A stretch of DNA of 64,000 bases from Streptomyces olivaceoviridis (GTDB lineage Bacteria; Actinomycetota; Actinomycetes; Streptomycetales; Streptomycetaceae): NCBI RefSeq assembly GCF_014650115.1, contig NZ_BMUI01000032.1, positions 1-64,000 of the forward strand, in the 5' to 3' direction. A program made the translations under genes and the position numbers. Positions 1-8,811 of the stretch are shown in pieces. The notes under the pieces are model-generated. The model was not told the origin of the DNA. It searched no databases and worked only from the letters and a program-made list of their open reading frames with translations. Position 1 is the first letter of the stretch. Every line of letters starts with the position of its first letter.

Positions 1-707
1 TCACCCTCGAAATGGTCACCGACGAGGAACGCGACTACATGTGGGCCGAGTACGCCAAAGACCCGCGGATGCGCGCCAACATCGGCATCCGCCGCCGCCT
101 CGCGCCCCTGCTCGACAACGACCGCAACCAGATCGAGCTGTTCACCGCCCTGCTGCTCTCCCTGCCCGGCTCACCGATCCTCTACTACGGCGACGAGATC
201 AGCATGGGCGACAACATCTGGCTCGGCGACCGCGACGCCGTCCGCACCCCCATGCAGTGGACCCCCGACCGCAACGCCGGCTTCTCGTCCTGTGATCCGG
301 GACGCCTGTTCCTGCCCGCGATCATGGACCCGGTCTACGGCTACCAGGTCACCAATGTCGAGGCGTCCATGGCCTCACCCTCCAGCCTGCTGCACTGGAC
401 CCGCCGCATGATCGAGATCCGCAAGCAGAATCCTGCCTTCGGACTGGGGTCCTACACCGAGCTGCCGTCGTCGAACCCGGCGGTGCTCGCCTTCCTGCGC
501 GAGTACGAGGACGACCTCGTGCTGTGCGTCCACAACTTCTCCCGTTTCGCCCAGCCCACGGAGCTGGACCTGAGCCGGTTCGGCGGGCGGCACCCCGTCG
601 AGCTGTTCGGCGGGGTCCGGTTCCCGGCGATCGGCGCACTGCCGTACCTGCTCACCCTCGCGGGACACGGCTTCTACTGGTTCCGGCTGCGCCGGGAACC
701 CGTATAG
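1..707 (+). CDS. treS: Trehalose synthase (maltose alpha-D-glucosyltransferase), C-terminal part
   Basis: The window opens inside this gene: the reading frame runs from base 3 without a start, so only the last 235 or so residues are present. It carries late GH13 alpha-amylase features: the LPGSPILYYGDEI block (the end of the catalytic barrel), GDRDAVRTPMQW, and a C-terminal beta domain ending RREPV. This order is typical of TreS, which interconverts maltose and trehalose in the cytoplasm. The maltokinase gene follows after about 100 bp and glgB follows that, the usual actinobacterial order for the route trehalose to maltose to maltose-1-phosphate to glucan. Other GH13 enzymes share the yfGDEi block, so the neighbours matter for the name. 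I am confident of the family and fairly sure of TreS. Confidence 0.9.
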   Translation, partial: TLEMVTDEERDYMWAEYAKDPRMRANIGIRRRLAPLLDNDRNQIELFTALLLSLPGSPILYYGDEISMGDNIWLGDRDAVRTPMQWTPDRNAGFSSCDPGRLFLPAIMDPVYGYQVTNVEASMASPSSLLHWTRRMIEIRKQNPAFGLGSYTELPSSNPAVLAFLREYEDDLVLCVHNFSRFAQPTELDLSRFGGRHPVELFGGVRFPAIGALPYLLTLAGHGFYWFRLRREPV

Positions 708-805
708 CGCGGGCCCCGGGCGGGGCGGTGCGGCGTTTCCACCGTCCCACCCGGGGCACGCATCAGTGACACCCCGACGCCCCCCGGGGAAAGGACGTGA
801 CGCCC

Positions 806-2200
806 ATGGCGGAAACGGTCACCTCTTCCGGCACCACCGGTTCACTCCTCGCCTCGCTCGATCCCCTGCTGCGCACCTGGCTGCCCCGGCAGCGCTGGTT
901 CGCGGGCAAGGGCCGCCCGGTCACCGGGTTCACCCCCGTGTCCGTCACCGAACTGCTGCCGCCCGACGGCCGGCTGGGCCTCTACCACCTGCTGGTACGC
1001 GTCCACCAGCCCACCGTGCCCGGCGCCCCGCCGCACCCCGGTGACTGCTACCAGCTCCTCATAGGCGTGCGCGAGGCGCTGCCGCCCCGGCTGGCGCCCG
1101 CGCTGATCGGACATGTGACCGAGGGCCCGCTCGCCGGGCGCACGGTGTACGAGGCCCTGTACGACACCCGGCCCGCCGACGTGCTCCTGGAGGCGCTGCG
1201 CACCCAGGCCCGCATCGGCGGGCTGCGCTTCGAGCGGGATCCGGCACAGGAGATCCGGGCCGGGCTCGTGCCCCGGCTGATGACCGCCGAACAGTCCAAC
1301 TCGTCCGTGGTCTACGGAGATACGTTTATCCTCAAGCTGTTGCGCCGGGTGGTGCCCGGCGTCAACCCCGACCTGGAGCTCCCCCTCGCCCTGGCCCGCG
1401 AGGGCTGCCCGAGGGTGCCCGCGCCGACGGCCTGGCTGCACGCCGAGGTGGCGGCGGACGCCTACGTCCTGGCCGTGCTCCAGCCGTATGTGAGCGGCGC
1501 CGCCGACGGCTGGGAGCTGGCGCTGCGCGAACTGGCCAAGGGCGAGGACTTCGCCGCCGAGGCCCGCGCGCTGGGCCGGGCCACCGCCGAGGTCCACACC
1601 GCGCTGGCCCGGGCCCTGCCGACGGTCACCCTCGGCCACGCCCAGCTGGAGCTGCTGGTCGACGGCATGACCGAGCGGCTGGCGGCGGCCGTGCAGGCGG
1701 TGCCGGCGCTGCGGCCGTACGAGCGCGGGCTGCGCTCGGCGTACGAGGCGCTCGGCACGCTCGCCGCCGAGGGCCGCACCTGGACCGCCCAGCGCGTCCA
1801 CGGCGATCTGCACCTCGGCCAGTGCCTGCGCTCACCGTCCGGTGCCTGGTCGCTGATCGACTTCGAGGGCGAACCGGCCCGTCCGCTGGCCGAGCGGCGC
1901 ATGCCGCAGCCGCCGGTGCGGGACATCGCGGGAATGCTCCGCTCCTTCGACTACGCGGCCCACTCGGCGACCCCGCCCGCCCCCGACTGGGCGCACGCCT
2001 GCCGGGCCGCCTACTGCTCCGGATACGCGGAGGTCACCGGCCGCGATCCGCGTACCGACCCGGTGCTGCTGCGGGCCTACGAGACCGACAAGGCGGTCTA
2101 CGAGGTCGTCTACGAGGCCCGGCACCGGCCCGACTGGCTCCCCGTACCGCTGAACGCGGTGCGCCGCCTCGCCCTGCCCGACCAGGAGGCTCGTCCGTGA
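806..2200 (+). CDS. mak: Maltokinase
   Basis: Predicted to phosphorylate maltose with ATP to maltose-1-phosphate, the substrate of GlgE. About 464 residues, normal for actinobacterial Mak/Pep2. The fold is aminoglycoside-phosphotransferase-like: the catalytic and metal-binding block HGDLHLGQ lies near residue 330 and LIDFEGEP follows about 20 residues later. The early segment WLPRQRWFAGKGRPV is typical of the maltokinase N-terminal cap. I chose ATG 806 because AAGGA at 791-795 sits 10 bases upstream. An in-frame GTG at 797 would be only 1 base from it. The 3' end overlaps the glgB start by 4 bases (GTGA), so the two are probably translationally coupled. Together with TreS and GlgB this supports the GlgE pathway, although glgE itself is outside the window. 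Confidence 0.92.
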   Translation: MAETVTSSGTTGSLLASLDPLLRTWLPRQRWFAGKGRPVTGFTPVSVTELLPPDGRLGLYHLLVRVHQPTVPGAPPHPGDCYQLLIGVREALPPRLAPALIGHVTEGPLAGRTVYEALYDTRPADVLLEALRTQARIGGLRFERDPAQEIRAGLVPRLMTAEQSNSSVVYGDTFILKLLRRVVPGVNPDLELPLALAREGCPRVPAPTAWLHAEVAADAYVLAVLQPYVSGAADGWELALRELAKGEDFAAEARALGRATAEVHTALARALPTVTLGHAQLELLVDGMTERLAAAVQAVPALRPYERGLRSAYEALGTLAAEGRTWTAQRVHGDLHLGQCLRSPSGAWSLIDFEGEPARPLAERRMPQPPVRDIAGMLRSFDYAAHSATPPAPDWAHACRAAYCSGYAEVTGRDPRTDPVLLRAYETDKAVYEVVYEARHRPDWLPVPLNAVRRLALPDQEARP

Positions 2201-4578
2201 CCCCCAAGGGACACAAGGAATCCAAGGCCAAGAAGGAATCAGCGGCCAGGAGGAAGACCGCCGCCCGGAAGCCGTCGGCGCAGGAGGTCCCCGCGCAGGC
2301 GCCGCCGCCCGCCGCGGACGTCCCGGCGCGGGCACCGGCGCCCGCCGCGCCGGTCCCCGCGCAGGCGGCGGTACCCCGTGCGGAGGTCGCCGTGTCCCCG
2401 GCCGTCGACGCCGGGGACCGCGCACGGCTGCTGCACGGCACCCACCACGATCCGCACTCCGTGCTGGGCGCGCACCCGGTGCCGGGCGGGGTCGCCTTCC
2501 GCGCGTTCCGCCCGTACGCGCGGGCGGTCACCGTGGTCTCGGGCGAGCTGCGCGCGGAGCTGCACGACGACGGCGACGGCTTCTTCTCCGCCCTGCTCCC
2601 GCTCACCGAGGTCCCCGGCTACCGGCTGCTGGTGGCGTACGACGGCGCGGTGCACGAGACCGAGGACGCCTACCGCTTCCTGCCCACCCTCGGCGAGCTG
2701 GACCTGCATCTGATCGGCGAGGGCCGGCACGAACAGCTCTGGCAGGCGCTCGGCGCGCACGTCACCACCCACCAGGGCGTCACCGGCACCCGGTTCGCGG
2801 TGTGGGCGCCGAACGCGCGGGGCGTGCGGGTCACGGGCGGGTTCAACTTCTGGGACGGCACCGGTTTCCCGATGCGCTCGCTCGGCGGCACCGGGGTCTG
2901 GGAGCTGTTCGTGCCGGGGATCGGGGACGGCGAGCTGTACAAGTTCGAGATCACCCGCCCGGACGGCTCGCGCACCCTGCGCGCCGACCCGCTGGCCCGC
3001 CGTACCGAGGTCCCGCCCGCCACCTCCTCGATCGTGCACGCCTCGCACCACGAGTGGGGTGACGGGGAGTGGCTGGCACACCGGGCGGACACCCCGGTGC
3101 ACGAGGCCCCCTTCTCGGTCTACGAGGTGCACCTGCCGTCCTGGCGGCCGGGGCTGACGTACCGCCGGCTGGCCGAGCAACTCCCCGCCTACGTCAAGGA
3201 GATGGGCTTCACCCATGTCGAGCTGATGCCGGTCGCCGAGCACCCCTTCGGCGGCTCCTGGGGCTACCAGGTCACCGGGTTCTACGCGCCGACGGCCCGG
3301 CTCGGCACCCCCGACGACTTCAAGTACCTGGTGGACAAGCTGCACCAGGCGGGCATCGGGGTGCTGATGGACTGGGTGCCGGCCCACTTCCCGCGCGACG
3401 ACTGGGCGCTCGCGGAGTTCGACGGGCGTCCGCTGTACGAGCACCACGACCCGCTGCGGGCCGCCCATCCCGACTGGGGCACGCTGGAGTTCGACTTCGG
3501 CCGGCGCGAGGTGCGCAACTTCCTCGTCGCGAACGCCGTGTACTGGTGCGAGGAGTTCCACATCGACGGGCTGCGCGTGGACGCGGTCGCCTCGATGCTC
3601 TACCTGGACTACTCGCGCGAGCCGGGCCAGTGGACGCCGAACGAGCACGGCGGCCGGGAGAACCTGGACGCGGTGGCCTTCCTCCAGGAGATGAACGCCA
3701 CCGTGTACCGGCGCTGCCCGGGCGTGGTGACCGTCGCCGAGGAGTCCACGGCCTGGGACGGCGTCACCCGGCCCACCCACCACAGGGGGCCGAGCGGCTT
3801 CGGCGGGCTGGGCTTCGGCCTGAAGTGGAACATGGGCTGGATGCACGACTCGCTCCAGTACATGAGCCACGACCCGGTGCACCGCGCGTACCACCACCAC
3901 GAGATGACGTTCTCGATGGTGTACGCGTACAGCGAGAACTACGTCCTGCCGATCTCCCACGACGAGGTCGTCCACGGCAAGCGGTCCCTGGTGTCGAAGA
4001 TGCCCGGCGACTGGTGGCAGCAACGCGCCAACCTGCGCGCCTACCTGGGCTTCATGTGGGCCCACCCCGGCAAGCAACTCCTCTTCATGGGCCAGGAGTT
4101 CGCCCAGGGCGCCGAGTGGTCCGAGGCGCACGGCCCCGACTGGTGGCTGCTGGACCCGGCGTACGGCGCCGAGGCGGACCACCGGGGTGTGCGGGACCTC
4201 GTCCGGGACCTGAACGCGGTGTACCGGGCGACCCCGGCGCTGTGGCAGCGGGACACCGATCCGGCGGGCTTCGAGTGGATCACGGGGGACGCGGCGGACG
4301 ACAACGTCTTCGCGTTCCTGCGCCACGACGCCGAGGGCACCCCGCTGCTCGCGGTCTCCCACCTGGCTCCGGTGGTCCGCCACGACTACCGCCTCGGGGT
4401 GCCGGAGGAGGTGCCGGCCTGGGTGGAGGTCCTCAACACCGACGCGGCCCGCTACGGCGGCGGCGACCTCACCCACCCGGACGTCGTCAAGCCCGAGCCC
4501 CAGCCCTGGCACGGCCGCCCGGCGAGCATCCGGCTGACCCTGCCCCCGCTGGCGACGGTGTGGCTGCGCCCGGCCTGA
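2197..4578 (+). CDS. glgB: 1,4-alpha-glucan branching enzyme
   Basis: Introduces alpha-1,6 branches into glucan made by the GlgE route. The 793-residue protein starts at GTG 2197, overlapping the maltokinase stop, with AGGAGG just upstream. A Lys/Ala/Pro-rich, probably disordered tail of about 70 residues precedes the enzyme proper. An N-terminal carbohydrate-binding module (around RFAVWAPNARGVRVTGGFNFW) and a GH13 barrel follow. Catalytic residues are visible: Asp462 in GLRVDAVASMLY (nucleophile), Glu515 in VAEEST (acid/base) and Asp589 in ISHDEVV (transition-state stabiliser). The barrel substrate loop SWGYQVTGFYAPTARLGTPD is also intact. The basic, low-complexity N-terminus is longer than in E. 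coli GlgB but is common in Streptomyces. There is no sign of damage. Confidence 0.97.
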   Translation: MTPKGHKESKAKKESAARRKTAARKPSAQEVPAQAPPPAADVPARAPAPAAPVPAQAAVPRAEVAVSPAVDAGDRARLLHGTHHDPHSVLGAHPVPGGVAFRAFRPYARAVTVVSGELRAELHDDGDGFFSALLPLTEVPGYRLLVAYDGAVHETEDAYRFLPTLGELDLHLIGEGRHEQLWQALGAHVTTHQGVTGTRFAVWAPNARGVRVTGGFNFWDGTGFPMRSLGGTGVWELFVPGIGDGELYKFEITRPDGSRTLRADPLARRTEVPPATSSIVHASHHEWGDGEWLAHRADTPVHEAPFSVYEVHLPSWRPGLTYRRLAEQLPAYVKEMGFTHVELMPVAEHPFGGSWGYQVTGFYAPTARLGTPDDFKYLVDKLHQAGIGVLMDWVPAHFPRDDWALAEFDGRPLYEHHDPLRAAHPDWGTLEFDFGRREVRNFLVANAVYWCEEFHIDGLRVDAVASMLYLDYSREPGQWTPNEHGGRENLDAVAFLQEMNATVYRRCPGVVTVAEESTAWDGVTRPTHHRGPSGFGGLGFGLKWNMGWMHDSLQYMSHDPVHRAYHHHEMTFSMVYAYSENYVLPISHDEVVHGKRSLVSKMPGDWWQQRANLRAYLGFMWAHPGKQLLFMGQEFAQGAEWSEAHGPDWWLLDPAYGAEADHRGVRDLVRDLNAVYRATPALWQRDTDPAGFEWITGDAADDNVFAFLRHDAEGTPLLAVSHLAPVVRHDYRLGVPEEVPAWVEVLNTDAARYGGGDLTHPDVVKPEPQPWHGRPASIRLTLPPLATVWLRPA

Positions 4579-4601
4579 CCGGGTGGTGCACGCCCTATAG
4601 T
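4575..4601 (+). promoter_or_regulatory. Candidate sigma70-type promoter for the lipoprotein gene
   Basis: TATAGT at 4596-4601 is a good -10 hexamer, and CTGACC at 4575-4580 is a weak -35 with a short spacer of 15-16 bases. It overlaps the end of glgB and lies about 40 bp before the lipoprotein start. Confidence 0.4.
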
Positions 4602-4641
4602 GGCCGCACGTCTTCGGCGGAGCACGGGGGGACTGAGGTAC

Positions 4642-5529
4642 GTGCGGCACTACAGAGCACTGACGGCCCTGCTGTGTGCCGTGGCCGTTCTCCTGCTGAG
4701 CGGCTGCGGCACCCAGGTGGCAGGGCGGGGCAAAGGAGCGTCCCCCACGGCGACCGGGCCGATCCCGTGGACCCTCGGGGAGCCCTCCCGGGTCACCGCC
4801 GCCCGGATCGGCGCCGATCACCGCACGCTGAGCATCGACGTGGACGTGCCCAGCGGGGAGCACCCCTGCGTGCGGGACCTGAAGGCGGTCGACACCGACG
4901 CCGAGTACGGCGCCGTGCCGGGCAGCGTCCATGTGCAGGTCACCTTCACCTCCCCGTCCGGCGACCGGCGTTCCGGGTGCGTCGAGGAGACGACGGCCAC
5001 GGCCCGGGTACGGCTGCCCGAGCCGCTGGGCGGGCGGAAGCTGGTGGTCGACAACCGCACGGTCTTCACCGCCGACGGCGCGAAGCCGCCGGCCCTGCGG
5101 ATGTGCGGCCGGCTCGGCTGCCACCCGCCGGCCACCGGCTGCACCCCCGCCTCCTACGACCAGGCGCTGATCGCGGCCGACGCGCCCATGCACACCTACC
5201 GGGACGCCGAGCACTGCGACGGCAAGTGGCTGGTCCTGGACTTCTCCTGGCGCACCGGCCCGGTGTGCGGCTCCGACGACGGCGACCCCGCCTGCTCCTC
5301 CCGGCTGGGCGACCGCTGGTTCTTCCGGGCGGAACCCTCCGGCTGGAAGCCGGTCTTCGAGAGCGCTGCCGGAGGCTGCGGGGCGGTCCGCCGCCAGGTC
5401 CCGGAATTCCCGGTCGCGCTGTGCGCGGAGCTGGCCCCGCTGTCCGCCGCGCTGCACCCGAGCCACCCACCGGCGTCGGCCTCGCCGACGGCCGGTGGCA
5501 GCTCCGCCCCGACCGCTACGGCGCGGTGA
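4642..5529 (+). CDS. Secreted lipoprotein of unknown function
   Basis: A 295-residue protein with an unmistakable lipoprotein signal: VRHYRALTALLCAVAVLLLSGC, with a basic start, a hydrophobic core and the lipobox LSGC (Cys about residue 22). It should be exported and anchored to the outer face of the membrane. The mature part has about ten Cys residues (for example RMCGRLGCHPPATGC and CGSDDGDPACSS), suggesting disulfide-bonded structure. I recognise no enzymatic motif. I chose GTG 4642, which gives the best signal peptide and has GGGGGA and GAGG just upstream. A start at 4600 would put a basic extension before the signal. Its last 14 bases overlap the end of the convergent helD gene. Confidence 0.82.
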   Translation: MRHYRALTALLCAVAVLLLSGCGTQVAGRGKGASPTATGPIPWTLGEPSRVTAARIGADHRTLSIDVDVPSGEHPCVRDLKAVDTDAEYGAVPGSVHVQVTFTSPSGDRRSGCVEETTATARVRLPEPLGGRKLVVDNRTVFTADGAKPPALRMCGRLGCHPPATGCTPASYDQALIAADAPMHTYRDAEHCDGKWLVLDFSWRTGPVCGSDDGDPACSSRLGDRWFFRAEPSGWKPVFESAAGGCGAVRRQVPEFPVALCAELAPLSAALHPSHPPASASPTAGGSSAPTATAR

Positions 5530-7786
5530 CGCCCGGGGCGAGCGCCGCCGGGAGCTCGTCCGTGTAGAGCACCCCGAGCCGCTGGGTGGCCCGGGTCAGG
5601 GCGACGTACAGGTCGCTCGTGCCGTAGGCGCCCGGCTCGACCACCAGGACGGAGTCGAATTCCAGCCCCTTGGACTGCCGGGGATCGAGCAGGACGACCG
5701 TGTGCGTCAGGTCGGGCTCGGCGCCGGCCGTGACGCCGTCCAGGCGTGCTGCCAGGGCGCGGTGCAGGCCGCGCGGGGCGATCACCGCGAGCCGCCCCTC
5801 CGCCGGGGTCAGCTCGGCGACCGCCTTGGCGACCGCGCCGGGCAGGTCGTCGGTCACCCGCCGCACCCAGGGGCGTTCGCCGGTGGAGCGGACGGAGCTC
5901 GGCGGTGCGAAGTCCGGGTTCTCGGCGCGGACCACGGCCGCCGCCAGGTCCATGATCTCGGCGGGGGTGCGGTAGTTGACGCCCAGGCGGGTGTGCTCCC
6001 AGCGGTCCTCGACGTAGGGCGTGAGGATGTCCGCCCAGGAGCCGACGCCGGCCGCCTCCGCCGTCTGGGCGGGGTCGCCGACCAGGGTCATCGAGCGGGT
6101 CGGGCTGCGCCGCATCAGCAGCCGCCAGGCCATCGGCGACAGTTCCTGCGCCTCGTCCACGACGATGTGCCCGAACGCCCAGGTGCGGTCGGCGGCGGCC
6201 CGCTCGGCGGCGCTGCGGTGGTCGGCCTCCTCGTGCCGCTCGGCGAACCGCTCGGCGTCGATGATGTGGTGCGCGGCCAGGACCTCGGAGGCGTCCGGGT
6301 CGTCGTCCTCCTTGTCCTCGAACTCATAGGTCCGCGAGGCGTAGGAGACGTCCAGGACGCCCTGGGCGTAGGCCACCTGTGTCTCGCGTTCGCGTTCGGC
6401 GCGGGCGCGCACCATCCGGTCGTCCTCGCCGAGGAGCTCGGCCGCCTCGTCCAGCAGCGGGACGTCGGCGACGGTCCAGGCGCGGGTCACCGGGCGGCGG
6501 ATCGCGTCGGCGTCCTCCTTCGGCAGGTGGCCGTCGGGCTCGGCGAGGAAGTCGGCGACCAGCCGCTGCGGGGTGATCCGGGGCCAGAGCTGGTCGATGG
6601 CGTCCCAGACCTCGGGGTTCTCGGCGAGTTCGTCGCGGATCTGGGTGATGTCGGAGGCGTCGAGCAGGCTGCTGCCGTCGTAGGGGTCGGTGCCCACGCG
6701 CTCGGCGTACAGCTCGGTGAGCGTGTTGAGGATGTGCCCCTCGAAGTACTCGCGGGCGACGTTGTGGGGCAGCTTGGCGGCGCGGGTGCGCTCGCGGGCG
6801 ACGTTCACCAGGCCGTCGTCCAGCATGAGCACCTCGCGGTCGTGCTCGATCGCGATGACCGGGTCGGGCAGGGCCTGCCGGTCGCGTACGACGGCGGCGA
6901 GCACGCCGGCCATGCCGGCGCGGCCCTTGACGGCGGCGGCCTCGGGCGTGTCGGCGGCGGTGGCCTTCACGCCGGGGAACAGCTCGCCGACCGTGGCCAG
7001 CAGCACCCCGGTCTCGCCGAGGGAGGGCAGCACCTCGCCGATGTAGCCGAGGAAGGCCGGGTTCGGGCCGACGATGAGGACCGCGCGGCGGGCCAGCAGC
7101 TCACGGTGCTCGTACAGCAGGTAGGCCGCGCGGTGCAGGGCGACCGCGGTCTTGCCGGTGCCGGGACCGCCCTCCACGACCAGCACGCCCTGGTGCGGTG
7201 CCCGGATGATGCGGTCCTGGTCGGCCTGGATGGTCTGCACGATGTCGCTCATCCGGCCGGTGCGGGCCGAGTTCAGCGCGGCCAGCAGGACGGCGTCGCC
7301 GCTCGGGTCCTCGTGCCCGGTGCGGGTGGCGTCGCCGAGGTCGAGGATCTCGTCGTGCAGGGAGGTGACGGTCCGGCCCTCGGAGGCGATGTGCCGGCGG
7401 CGGCGCAGGCCCATCGGGGTGTGGCCGGTGGCCAGGTAGAAGGGGCGGGCGACGTCGGCCCGCCAGTCGATGAGGACCGGCGTGCGCTCGGCGTCGTCCT
7501 CGCGCAGCCCGATCCGGCCGATGTGGTGCTCGGTGCCGTCGGCGAGGTCGATCCGGCCGAAGCAGAGCGAGCCGTCCACGGCGTTCAGCGCGGCGAGCAG
7601 CCCGGAGCGCTCGGCGACCAGGATGTCCCGCTCCAGCCGGGCCTGCATGGGCTTGTCGCCCTGGGCGAGCGCGCCGGCGACGGAGGTCTCGGCCTCGCCG
7701 CGCAGCACGTCCACGCGCGCGTACAGTCCGTCGATGAATTCCTGCTCGTGCCGGATTTCATCGTCAGGAAAGTCGGTGTTTGACAA
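5516..7786 (-). CDS. helD: HelD-like RNA polymerase-associated superfamily 1 helicase motor
   Basis: A 756-residue UvrD/Rep-type protein. HelD proteins pull stalled RNA polymerase off DNA using ATP. HelR relatives in Streptomyces also displace rifamycins. Visible motifs: Walker A VEGGPGTGKTAVALHRAAYLLY, Walker B VVDEAQELSPMAWRLL, motif III TLVGDPAQT, motif IV LGVNYRTPAEIM, SKGLEFDSVLVVEP and YVALTRATQRLGVLY. The N-terminal coiled region (residues 1-80, including FIDGLYARVDVLRGEAE) matches the HelD arm that enters the polymerase secondary channel. The start is TTG 7786 with GGGAGCGG upstream. It overlaps the -35 element of a rightward promoter. I saw no rifamycin-associated inverted repeat upstream, so a housekeeping HelD is more likely than inducible HelR. 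It is convergent with the lipoprotein gene (14-bp tail overlap). Confidence 0.88.
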   Translation of the reverse strand: MSNTDFPDDEIRHEQEFIDGLYARVDVLRGEAETSVAGALAQGDKPMQARLERDILVAERSGLLAALNAVDGSLCFGRIDLADGTEHHIGRIGLREDDAERTPVLIDWRADVARPFYLATGHTPMGLRRRRHIASEGRTVTSLHDEILDLGDATRTGHEDPSGDAVLLAALNSARTGRMSDIVQTIQADQDRIIRAPHQGVLVVEGGPGTGKTAVALHRAAYLLYEHRELLARRAVLIVGPNPAFLGYIGEVLPSLGETGVLLATVGELFPGVKATAADTPEAAAVKGRAGMAGVLAAVVRDRQALPDPVIAIEHDREVLMLDDGLVNVARERTRAAKLPHNVAREYFEGHILNTLTELYAERVGTDPYDGSSLLDASDITQIRDELAENPEVWDAIDQLWPRITPQRLVADFLAEPDGHLPKEDADAIRRPVTRAWTVADVPLLDEAAELLGEDDRMVRARAERERETQVAYAQGVLDVSYASRTYEFEDKEDDDPDASEVLAAHHIIDAERFAERHEEADHRSAAERAAADRTWAFGHIVVDEAQELSPMAWRLLMRRSPTRSMTLVGDPAQTAEAAGVGSWADILTPYVEDRWEHTRLGVNYRTPAEIMDLAAAVVRAENPDFAPPSSVRSTGERPWVRRVTDDLPGAVAKAVAELTPAEGRLAVIAPRGLHRALAARLDGVTAGAEPDLTHTVVLLDPRQSKGLEFDSVLVVEPGAYGTSDLYVALTRATQRLGVLYTDELPAALAPGVTAP

Positions 7787-7809
7787 TTCCGCTCCCGCCC
7801 GGATATACT
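7780..7809 (+). promoter_or_regulatory. Near-consensus sigma70 (HrdB) promoter for a small RNA
   Basis: TTGACA at 7780-7785 and TATACT at 7804-7809 are separated by 18 bases. A perfect -35 and a 5/6 -10 are rare in this GC-rich genome. It points rightward, overlaps the helD start codon, and has no protein-coding gene within reach downstream on the same strand. Confidence 0.78.
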
Positions 7810-7872
7810 GTGCTCAGTTAATTGCTTCGCAACTCTCCGAAATGCAGCACAAATCGAAGTCGCGAATCATTG

Positions 7873-7902
7873 AATATACGCACAGCAATCCCCCGAGCGC
7901 AA
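7873..7902 (-). promoter_or_regulatory. helD: Candidate leftward promoter for helD
   Basis: On the minus strand TTGCGC (7902-7897) and TATATT (7878-7873) are 18 bases apart. This gives a helD leader of about 70-75 nt, which would lie opposite the candidate small RNA. Confidence 0.45.
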
Positions 7903-7920
7903 TTGCTCAGGGGATTTTTT
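7887..7920 (+). terminator. Strong intrinsic terminator of the candidate small RNA
   Basis: The arms 7887-7898 and 7905-7916 pair at 11 of 12 positions (AATCCCCCGAGC with GCTCAGGGGATT) around the loop GCAATT, followed by six T's ending at 7920. The T run is on the plus strand only, so it stops rightward transcription. The next gene on the right is on the minus strand. Confidence 0.87.
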
Positions 7921-7936
7921 GCTGGGCGGGGCCGGT

Positions 7937-8710
7937 CTACAGCGGTGCGTGCGCCACGCCCGCCGACTCCTCCACCTCCAGCAGCGAGGCGCTGTGCCGT
8001 TCCTCGTCGAACTTCCGGCGTCCGCCGCGCAGCCCGAAGAGCCGCTTGGTCAGGGCGATGTAGAGGACCGCGAGGATGTTCAGCACGAGCGTGGCGATCT
8101 TCAGCCAGCTGATGTGCTCGGTGAGTTCGTAGATCTCCAGCGGCAGGAAGGCGGCCGTCGCGACCACCGTCAGGTACTCCGCCCAGCGCTTGGCGTACCA
8201 GAGGCCGACCGCCTCGATCAGCTCGATCAGCGCATAGGCCAGCAGCAGCCCGGCGACCAGCACCAGGGTGGAGTGCCGGTAACCGAACGCCTTCTGCACG
8301 GAACCGACGACCGGCGAGTGGTCCAGGTCGTAGTGGAAGTGCCGGAAGACCGGCCGGAAGACGTCCAGGTACTCGTCGAACAGGCGGCGCACCGCGTCCT
8401 GGCTGTTGCTGAACTTCCACACCGCGACCGCGACCAGCACGATGAACACCCCGCGCACGGCCCGCTCGACGGCGAGGAAGCGCAGGACGAACAGGTCCCG
8501 GAGCACCTTGCCGCGCGGCACCAGCGGCGCCTCGGCGGCCGGCCCCGAGCCGTGCGGTTCGCCGAGCACGAAGTCACCGCAGCGCAGACACCGCCAGGCG
8601 TCCCCGAGCGCGGTCCGCGCGTGCAGCCTGATCCGCAGCCGGGGGTCGTCCGGCGCGTAGGTGACATGACCCTTGCGCGCGCAGGTCCGCCGGTCCCAGT
8701 CGATCTTCAT
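7937..8710 (-). CDS. DUF2127 family integral membrane protein
   Basis: A 257-residue protein of unknown function. The N-terminal 70 residues are soluble and include CLRC (part of WRCLRCGDF) and an earlier Cys/His stretch (CARKGH), so a small metal-binding site is possible. Three or four hydrophobic segments follow: FIVLVAVAVWKF, STLVLVAGLLLAYALIELIEAVGLWY, YLTVVATAAFLPLEIYEL and LKIATLVLNILAVLYIAL. The order, and the YAKRWAEYLTVVATAAFLPLEIYEL block, fit DUF2127. I chose ATG 8710 because GGAGG lies 8 bases upstream and the extra 28 residues possible further upstream run through a hairpin. It reads toward helD, but a 150-bp gap with its own signals separates them. Confidence 0.82.
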   Translation of the reverse strand: MKIDWDRRTCARKGHVTYAPDDPRLRIRLHARTALGDAWRCLRCGDFVLGEPHGSGPAAEAPLVPRGKVLRDLFVLRFLAVERAVRGVFIVLVAVAVWKFSNSQDAVRRLFDEYLDVFRPVFRHFHYDLDHSPVVGSVQKAFGYRHSTLVLVAGLLLAYALIELIEAVGLWYAKRWAEYLTVVATAAFLPLEIYELTEHISWLKIATLVLNILAVLYIALTKRLFGLRGGRRKFDEERHSASLLEVEESAGVAHAPL

Positions 8711-8765
8711 CCCCCATGCCTCCGCACTCGTATGGACACCACCCGTACGGACGCCGTACACGAAC

Positions 8766-8794
8766 GTGCCGTTCCGGTTGATCCGGAACGGCAC
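8766..8794 (-). terminator. Perfect hairpin after the MFS exporter gene
   Basis: Arms GTGCCGTTCCGG (8766-8777) and CCGGAACGGCAC (8783-8794) pair perfectly over 12 bp with a 5-base loop. It lies 18 bp past the exporter stop and before the DUF2127 gene. There is no T run, as is usual for Streptomyces terminators. Confidence 0.65.
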
Positions 8795-8811
8795 GGACGA
8801 GGCAGAGCCGG

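Larger units (their letters stand above)
7816..7921 (+). ncRNA. Candidate small RNA of about 105 nt, antisense to the helD leader
   Basis: The interval lies between the promoter at 7780-7809 and the terminator at 7887-7920 and is clearly AT-richer than its surroundings. It holds no credible plus-strand reading frame. Internal pairings include TTGC/GCAA around 7823 and CTTCG/CGAAG (about 7825 with 7855). The transcript would be complementary to the leader of helD if helD is transcribed from the leftward promoter at 7873-7902, so cis-antisense control of helD is possible. A trans-acting or polymerase-binding RNA (6S/Ms1-like) is an alternative. The 5' end is estimated from the -10 element. I do not recognise it as a named RNA family. 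Confidence 0.68.

Noticed and set aside
2239..5466. A minus-strand open frame of over 1000 codons opposite glgB and the lipoprotein gene
   Set aside because: Long antisense frames are normal at this GC content. It has no domain, no ribosome site and is Arg/Pro/Gly-rich; glgB on the plus strand has full catalytic motifs.
7787..7936. Rifamycin-associated element upstream of helD
   Set aside because: No matching inverted repeat was found in the upstream region, so inducible HelR-type control is not supported.
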